Positions 60,431 through 64,000 of a stretch of 64,000 nucleotides of DNA are shown here, piece by piece. A program made the position numbers and the translations under genes. The notes under the pieces were generated by a model. It was not told where the DNA came from and did no database searches. It saw only the letters and a program-made list of their open reading frames with translations. Position 1 is the first letter of the stretch; each line of letters opens with the position of its first letter. This DNA is from Desulfopila inferna (GTDB lineage Bacteria; Desulfobacterota; Desulfobulbia; Desulfobulbales; Desulfocapsaceae), in assembly GCF_016919005.1 (NCBI RefSeq), contig NZ_JAFFQE010000004.1:1-64000 (forward strand), given 5' to 3'.

Positions 60431-60891
60431 CCACTGCCGCACTGATAATCTGCATCGGCAATGATCTTGTGGCCGATGACGGTATCGGCCCTGCCATCTA
60501 TCAGGAACTATCGGGACGGACGCTGTCTGAGAGCATCCGTCTCAGGCTTTTGGGGCTCGGCGGCATGTTGCTGCTCGACGAATTTGCCGGCGAAGATCTC
60601 TTGATAGTCGTTGATGCCGTTCAATTCGGGGCAGCGCCCGGCACCATTCATATCCTCGACTGGACCGAGCTGCCTCAGGGCGGAGCCCATGTTTCCTGTC
60701 ACGGCATCGGCGTGCGTGAAGCTGTCGAAATTTCCAGAAACCTCTATCCCGAAAAAACACCGGCACGGGTCTATCTGGTCGGTATCGAAGGAAAGTGCTT
60801 TGACCTGCTGGGGGTGGGGCTTAGTGCCGAAGTGGCCGCCAATATTGAGAGCGCGGCCGACAGGATTATCGAAATTATCGGTGAAAATTGA
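60427..60891 (+). CDS. Hydrogenase maturation protease (HyaD/HycI family)
   Basis: The 154-residue protein has the family start CIGNDLVADDGIGP with the nickel-binding acidic residues, VVDAVQFG and a histidine in SCHGIGVREAV, the three metal ligands of the family. It cleaves the large subunit tail after NiFe insertion. The gene overlaps its upstream neighbour by 4 bases and ends the operon. Typing by sequence supports a group 3 endopeptidase. Confidence 0.92.
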   Translation: MTTAALIICIGNDLVADDGIGPAIYQELSGRTLSESIRLRLLGLGGMLLLDEFAGEDLLIVVDAVQFGAAPGTIHILDWTELPQGGAHVSCHGIGVREAVEISRNLYPEKTPARVYLVGIEGKCFDLLGVGLSAEVAANIESAADRIIEIIGEN

Positions 60892-60946
60892 TAATATCAT
60901 AAAAAATCATGAATCTGCGTTTGATTCCTTCTCCGTTTTTCTCCTG

Positions 60947-63925
60947 TCATTCCATCTTCGAGCCCTCCATCTCGAATATGATCACGGCCTGTGAGGTTTT
61001 TCCATCGATTTTCAACACTGCCGGTTTTTCCAGTTCGACATATCTCAGGTACTCGGTCTCGATCTCAGCCGGCCGGCTGTCCAGCCATTCCAGGTTGATG
61101 CGGCACTCGCCCTTGGGTGGAATTCCCAGGTAGTTTATGCCCAGCGAAGTTATGTTGTGAAAAAAATGGCTCCCCTGCGAAGGATCTGCATGAAGCTTTT
61201 CCGAGGTAGTTTCGATTATGGTATGGACTTCGGTTATGCCGCTCCATTTTATGGGGATTCCCAGCCATCTGTCGGCGGTTCCCCATCTGCCCGGACCGAT
61301 AAGCAGATATCTTTTTCGGCGGGTCTTTAAGATGCCGTTCATTTTTTCGATTTCTTTGGCGATCTCCAGAGTCTTCCTGGTATCAAACCGCTCCGGTTTG
61401 ACATAGAGAACAGAGGTGATTTGCGATTCCTGGCTGGGCCCCATGGCCATGTCGGAAAAGCACCAGGACCTACGGCGCTCCTGATCAGTTATTCTGACCT
61501 TGACTCTGCTCTGGGCCACGGCCATGGGACGTATCTGGAGGAGATAGAATTGAGGTATTTCTCCTTCCGCCAGATTGACGGCAAACTCTATCTCGACCGG
61601 ACAGCCCATGCCTTTTTCACCGATCCCGAGGATCTTGAGTAACACTTTACCCAAGGGGAATTCCTGGTATTTCAAAATGGGGGCGAAGGTTATCACGGGA
61701 TAGCCGTCGCCGCTGAAGAAATCACGTATTTTTTCATCCTGCGGACTATAGGTTGAGGCCAGTTTGCGAACAGGAAAATGACCGGCGGCCTGATCGACTT
61801 CTATTCTCTCAAGCATATCCTTGAGCGGTTCTTCCCCTTTCACCTGCATCTTCAGGGCATAGAAAAAATGCTGAGAGTTGCGGAGAATGTCATCGATATT
61901 GGAAAACTGGGGCAGGATTTGGGGGTAGACGGGAGAGAAGCGTAAGGCAGCACCCCCATCAACCACGATCTTGCCGAGACCCAGGGCGATATGGGCCACC
62001 CCTTCCGATGGTTTCATGCAGGAAACCGGATAAAAATTGTAGGAATGGGCCACCCCCGAAATTGCCGGGTAGAAGTAGCCGTCGTACTGATGGCCGACAA
62101 GCTGCTGAATTATCACCGCCATTTTGTCCTCCTCCTGCCGGTAAGTCGAGGTTTTGGCGAGAATTCGGGGGGTTTCCTGGAAAATGGACGAATAAATGAG
62201 CTTGATGGCCCTGACAAGATGATCCAGCCTGACATTGATGTCTGGATCATTGTTCGGCAGCATATAGGTGTTGTAAGCCCCAGCGCTGGCCCGGTAATGG
62301 GCATCCTCCAGAATCGCCGATGACCTTACCGCCAGCGGGAAGGTGGTATGCTTGAGGAACACCAGAATATCCTCCCGCAATTCTTCGGGGAAGGCGGTTT
62401 TGAGAAAACCCTTCTCTATTTCTTCATCATCTTCGATACCGGTGAAAAATGTAAAAATATTATTGAGTTTGGCGAAAATATCAAAGCCTTCGGTGGTTAT
62501 CACCATGGTTTTCGGCAGCGAAATGGTGACCGAGTCGAACTGAGAGACAATATCGATTTCCTCGCGTAGCAGACTGGAAATAAAAGCCAGCCCCCTGGCC
62601 TTGCCGCCGAGGGAGCCTTTTCCGATTTTAATAAAATCGTGATCAGGATCAAACTCCTGCTGGACGAAGTCGGATACCAGACCGCGCTGCCGCTGCTTCA
62701 GTTTGTTGCGAATGATGGAAATCAGATACTGCCGTACTTCCTCGAGTCCATTAAAATCATCGAGTTTGGAGGATCGTATCCGCTGGGCTATCTCCATTTC
62801 GAACCTGGCCATCAACCACCTGGAGAAATCATTGCGGCGGCCATGATAGCCTATGGATTCAAGCGGCAGTTTTTTAAGAACGTTGGCCATGGAGCGCAGG
62901 TTGCCGGCACGTTCGATAATTTCACCGTTATCCTGGCGAAAGAGAAAATCCCCGAAGCCCAGGGAATGCCGAAAGAAGTTATCGAGATCACTATGCAGAC
63001 TGGGTGAGTGCTTATCGGAGAACAGAGCCGGAATCTGCTCGGCCTTTTCCTTGTTTTCCGGCTCGGAGCTGAGGACGAGAAGCGGCAGGTCATTCTGCTC
63101 CCGCGAGATATTTTTGAGAAGGGTTATCCCGGCTTCCGGATCCTCCTTGCCGTCCTTTTCGAATCTGACATCGGAAATCACGCAGAACAGGTATTTCTTA
63201 TACTTCTGGTAGAGCTCCCAGGCCTCCTCGTAATTCTCGGCCACCAGTATCTTAGGGCGGGTGCGCATGCGCAGCAGCCGGTCTTTCTCGTTGAGCGAAT
63301 CGTCCATAACCGCCTGGGTCTGCAGGACAAGCTCACGGTACAGCACCGGCAGCAGGGAGGAGAGGTAAAAAGGTGAATCTTCAACAAAAATGATAACGCG
63401 AATGTTGGCCAGTGCTGTATCGAGCTCGACATTCATTTTGTCTTCCTGGTTTTTGACAATGGCCAGGAGAAGATCGGTGTTGCCGGACCAGAGCAGGGTC
63501 CGGTCAATGACGGAGCGGTCGACGTATTTCTTTTCTTCGAGGATACGCCCGGCATCATAGGCCAGATAATAGATGGGTATTTCAGGCTGAATCTCTTTCA
63601 TCCTGCGGCAGAGGTCATGGGCATCCATATCGCCGATATGCGGCATGACGATGACAAGATCGAAATCCCCGCTGCTGATTTTTTTCAGAGCCTCACTGCC
63701 GTTGGAAATCCAGGTCAGCCGGGGCGGTCTGCTGAGATTGAGACCCCGGTATTCGTGGATAATTCTTTCAGCCAGCGGTCCATCCTCCTGCATGATGAAA
63801 GCATCATAGGTACTTGAGACCAGAAGGATTTCTGCAACCCTTTTGGTCATCAGCTCGTGAAAGGATTTAAAGCGGTGCTTTTCTATGCCATTTTGGGATT
63901 TGGGTAAGGTTTTCATGTCGGGCAC
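60947..63925 (-). CDS. Receiver-like/PEP-synthase-ATP-binding fusion protein
   Basis: The 992-residue protein starts with two receiver-like domains (about residues 30-150 and 172-300). A helical linker leads into a PEP/pyruvate-binding ATP-grasp domain of PEP synthase/PPDK type (about 425-800): KGSLGGKARGLAFI, FPLAVRSSAILEDAHYRAS and FYLLQIRPM. The phospho-histidine mobile domain and the TIM barrel of true PEP synthase are absent; instead a C-terminal region of about 190 residues has YLLIGPGRWGTADRWLG. A functional PEP synthase is therefore unlikely; regulated phosphotransfer or ATP-grasp ligation is possible. It is convergent with the hydrogenase operon. The start is a GTG at 63925 or the ATG three codons on. 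Confidence 0.85.
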   Translation of the reverse strand: MPDMKTLPKSQNGIEKHRFKSFHELMTKRVAEILLVSSTYDAFIMQEDGPLAERIIHEYRGLNLSRPPRLTWISNGSEALKKISSGDFDLVIVMPHIGDMDAHDLCRRMKEIQPEIPIYYLAYDAGRILEEKKYVDRSVIDRTLLWSGNTDLLLAIVKNQEDKMNVELDTALANIRVIIFVEDSPFYLSSLLPVLYRELVLQTQAVMDDSLNEKDRLLRMRTRPKILVAENYEEAWELYQKYKKYLFCVISDVRFEKDGKEDPEAGITLLKNISREQNDLPLLVLSSEPENKEKAEQIPALFSDKHSPSLHSDLDNFFRHSLGFGDFLFRQDNGEIIERAGNLRSMANVLKKLPLESIGYHGRRNDFSRWLMARFEMEIAQRIRSSKLDDFNGLEEVRQYLISIIRNKLKQRQRGLVSDFVQQEFDPDHDFIKIGKGSLGGKARGLAFISSLLREEIDIVSQFDSVTISLPKTMVITTEGFDIFAKLNNIFTFFTGIEDDEEIEKGFLKTAFPEELREDILVFLKHTTFPLAVRSSAILEDAHYRASAGAYNTYMLPNNDPDINVRLDHLVRAIKLIYSSIFQETPRILAKTSTYRQEEDKMAVIIQQLVGHQYDGYFYPAISGVAHSYNFYPVSCMKPSEGVAHIALGLGKIVVDGGAALRFSPVYPQILPQFSNIDDILRNSQHFFYALKMQVKGEEPLKDMLERIEVDQAAGHFPVRKLASTYSPQDEKIRDFFSGDGYPVITFAPILKYQEFPLGKVLLKILGIGEKGMGCPVEIEFAVNLAEGEIPQFYLLQIRPMAVAQSRVKVRITDQERRRSWCFSDMAMGPSQESQITSVLYVKPERFDTRKTLEIAKEIEKMNGILKTRRKRYLLIGPGRWGTADRWLGIPIKWSGITEVHTIIETTSEKLHADPSQGSHFFHNITSLGINYLGIPPKGECRINLEWLDSRPAEIETEYLRYVELEKPAVLKIDGKTSQAVIIFEMEGSKME

Positions 63926-64000
63926 CGTAAGCTGGGATTAACTCTTAAGCGGATGTTATAGCAATACGATATTGATTGTGAGATCTATAATTCATAGGGT
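63926..64000. other. Right window edge, upstream region of the fusion gene
   Basis: These 75 bases hold no gene. An AT-rich segment near the edge may contain the promoter of the gene at 60947-63925. Confidence 0.4.

Noticed and set aside
1-64000. CRISPR arrays, tRNA or rRNA genes
   Set aside because: No regularly spaced direct repeats, cloverleaf-like sequences or rRNA segments were found on reading the window; a dedicated search (tRNAscan-SE, Infernal) was not possible.

Overview
The window is a gene-dense chromosomal segment of moderate GC that looks like an anaerobic Desulfobacterota (deltaproteobacterial) genome, most like the Desulfobulbales. This is inferred from the gene mix: a cytoplasmic group-3-type [NiFe] hydrogenase, rubredoxin, an iron-sulfur L-serine dehydratase, a molybdate transporter with an HTH/periplasmic-binding-like regulator, several sigma-54 response regulators, a receiver-DUF4388-roadblock protein and a receiver-like/PEP-synthase-like fusion. 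No rRNA, tRNA, CRISPR array, integrase or transposase gene was seen.

Left end (1-2.9 kb): the 3' part of a 3-hydroxyisobutyryl-CoA hydrolase-like gene, then a short mobile-integron cassette array. Three attC-like sites (978-1029, 1694-1766, 2349-2409) frame a SAM methyltransferase cassette and a cysteine-rich lipoprotein cassette, followed by a small unknown ORF and a REP-like hairpin. No integron integrase lies in the window.

2.9-16 kb: a PPC/DUF296 protein; modABC on the minus strand, divergent from its probable regulator; a FemAB-like aminoacyltransferase; a DUF2177 membrane protein; L-serine dehydratase; a TetR-thiolase-acyl-CoA dehydrogenase group for fatty-acid metabolism, in which the dehydrogenase is truncated at its 5' end; rubredoxin; and a cytoplasmic sulfite-oxidase-family molybdoenzyme.

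16-30 kb: an envelope module (ExeA-like ATPase with TPR tail, LysM lipoprotein, M15 carboxypeptidase lipoprotein), then membrane, acetyltransferase, cyclase and zinc-ribbon proteins, a drug/metabolite transporter, RNA 2',3'-cyclic phosphodiesterase, a YheT hydrolase, TcdA and an ABC-2 export system.

30-46 kb: a Fur/PerR-family regulator with a small winged-helix partner, a frameshifted kinase fragment, YkgJ-type, CBS and FapA-like proteins, a thioesterase, an M24 peptidase, RsmB, an orphan amino-acid-binding protein, a methyltransferase, an M16C peptidase, D-aminoacyl-tRNA deacylase and a second EamA transporter.

46-64 kb: two sigma-54 two-component systems, a stand-alone roadblock protein and a receiver-DUF4388-roadblock fusion. 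A tightly overlapping hydrogenase operon follows: V4R-like protein, small subunit, large subunit, 2[4Fe-4S] ferredoxin, second V4R-like protein, maturation protease. Last, on the opposite strand, is a large fusion of receiver-like domains to the ATP-binding domain of PEP synthase. Several dispersed palindromic repeat families occupy the intergenic spaces.
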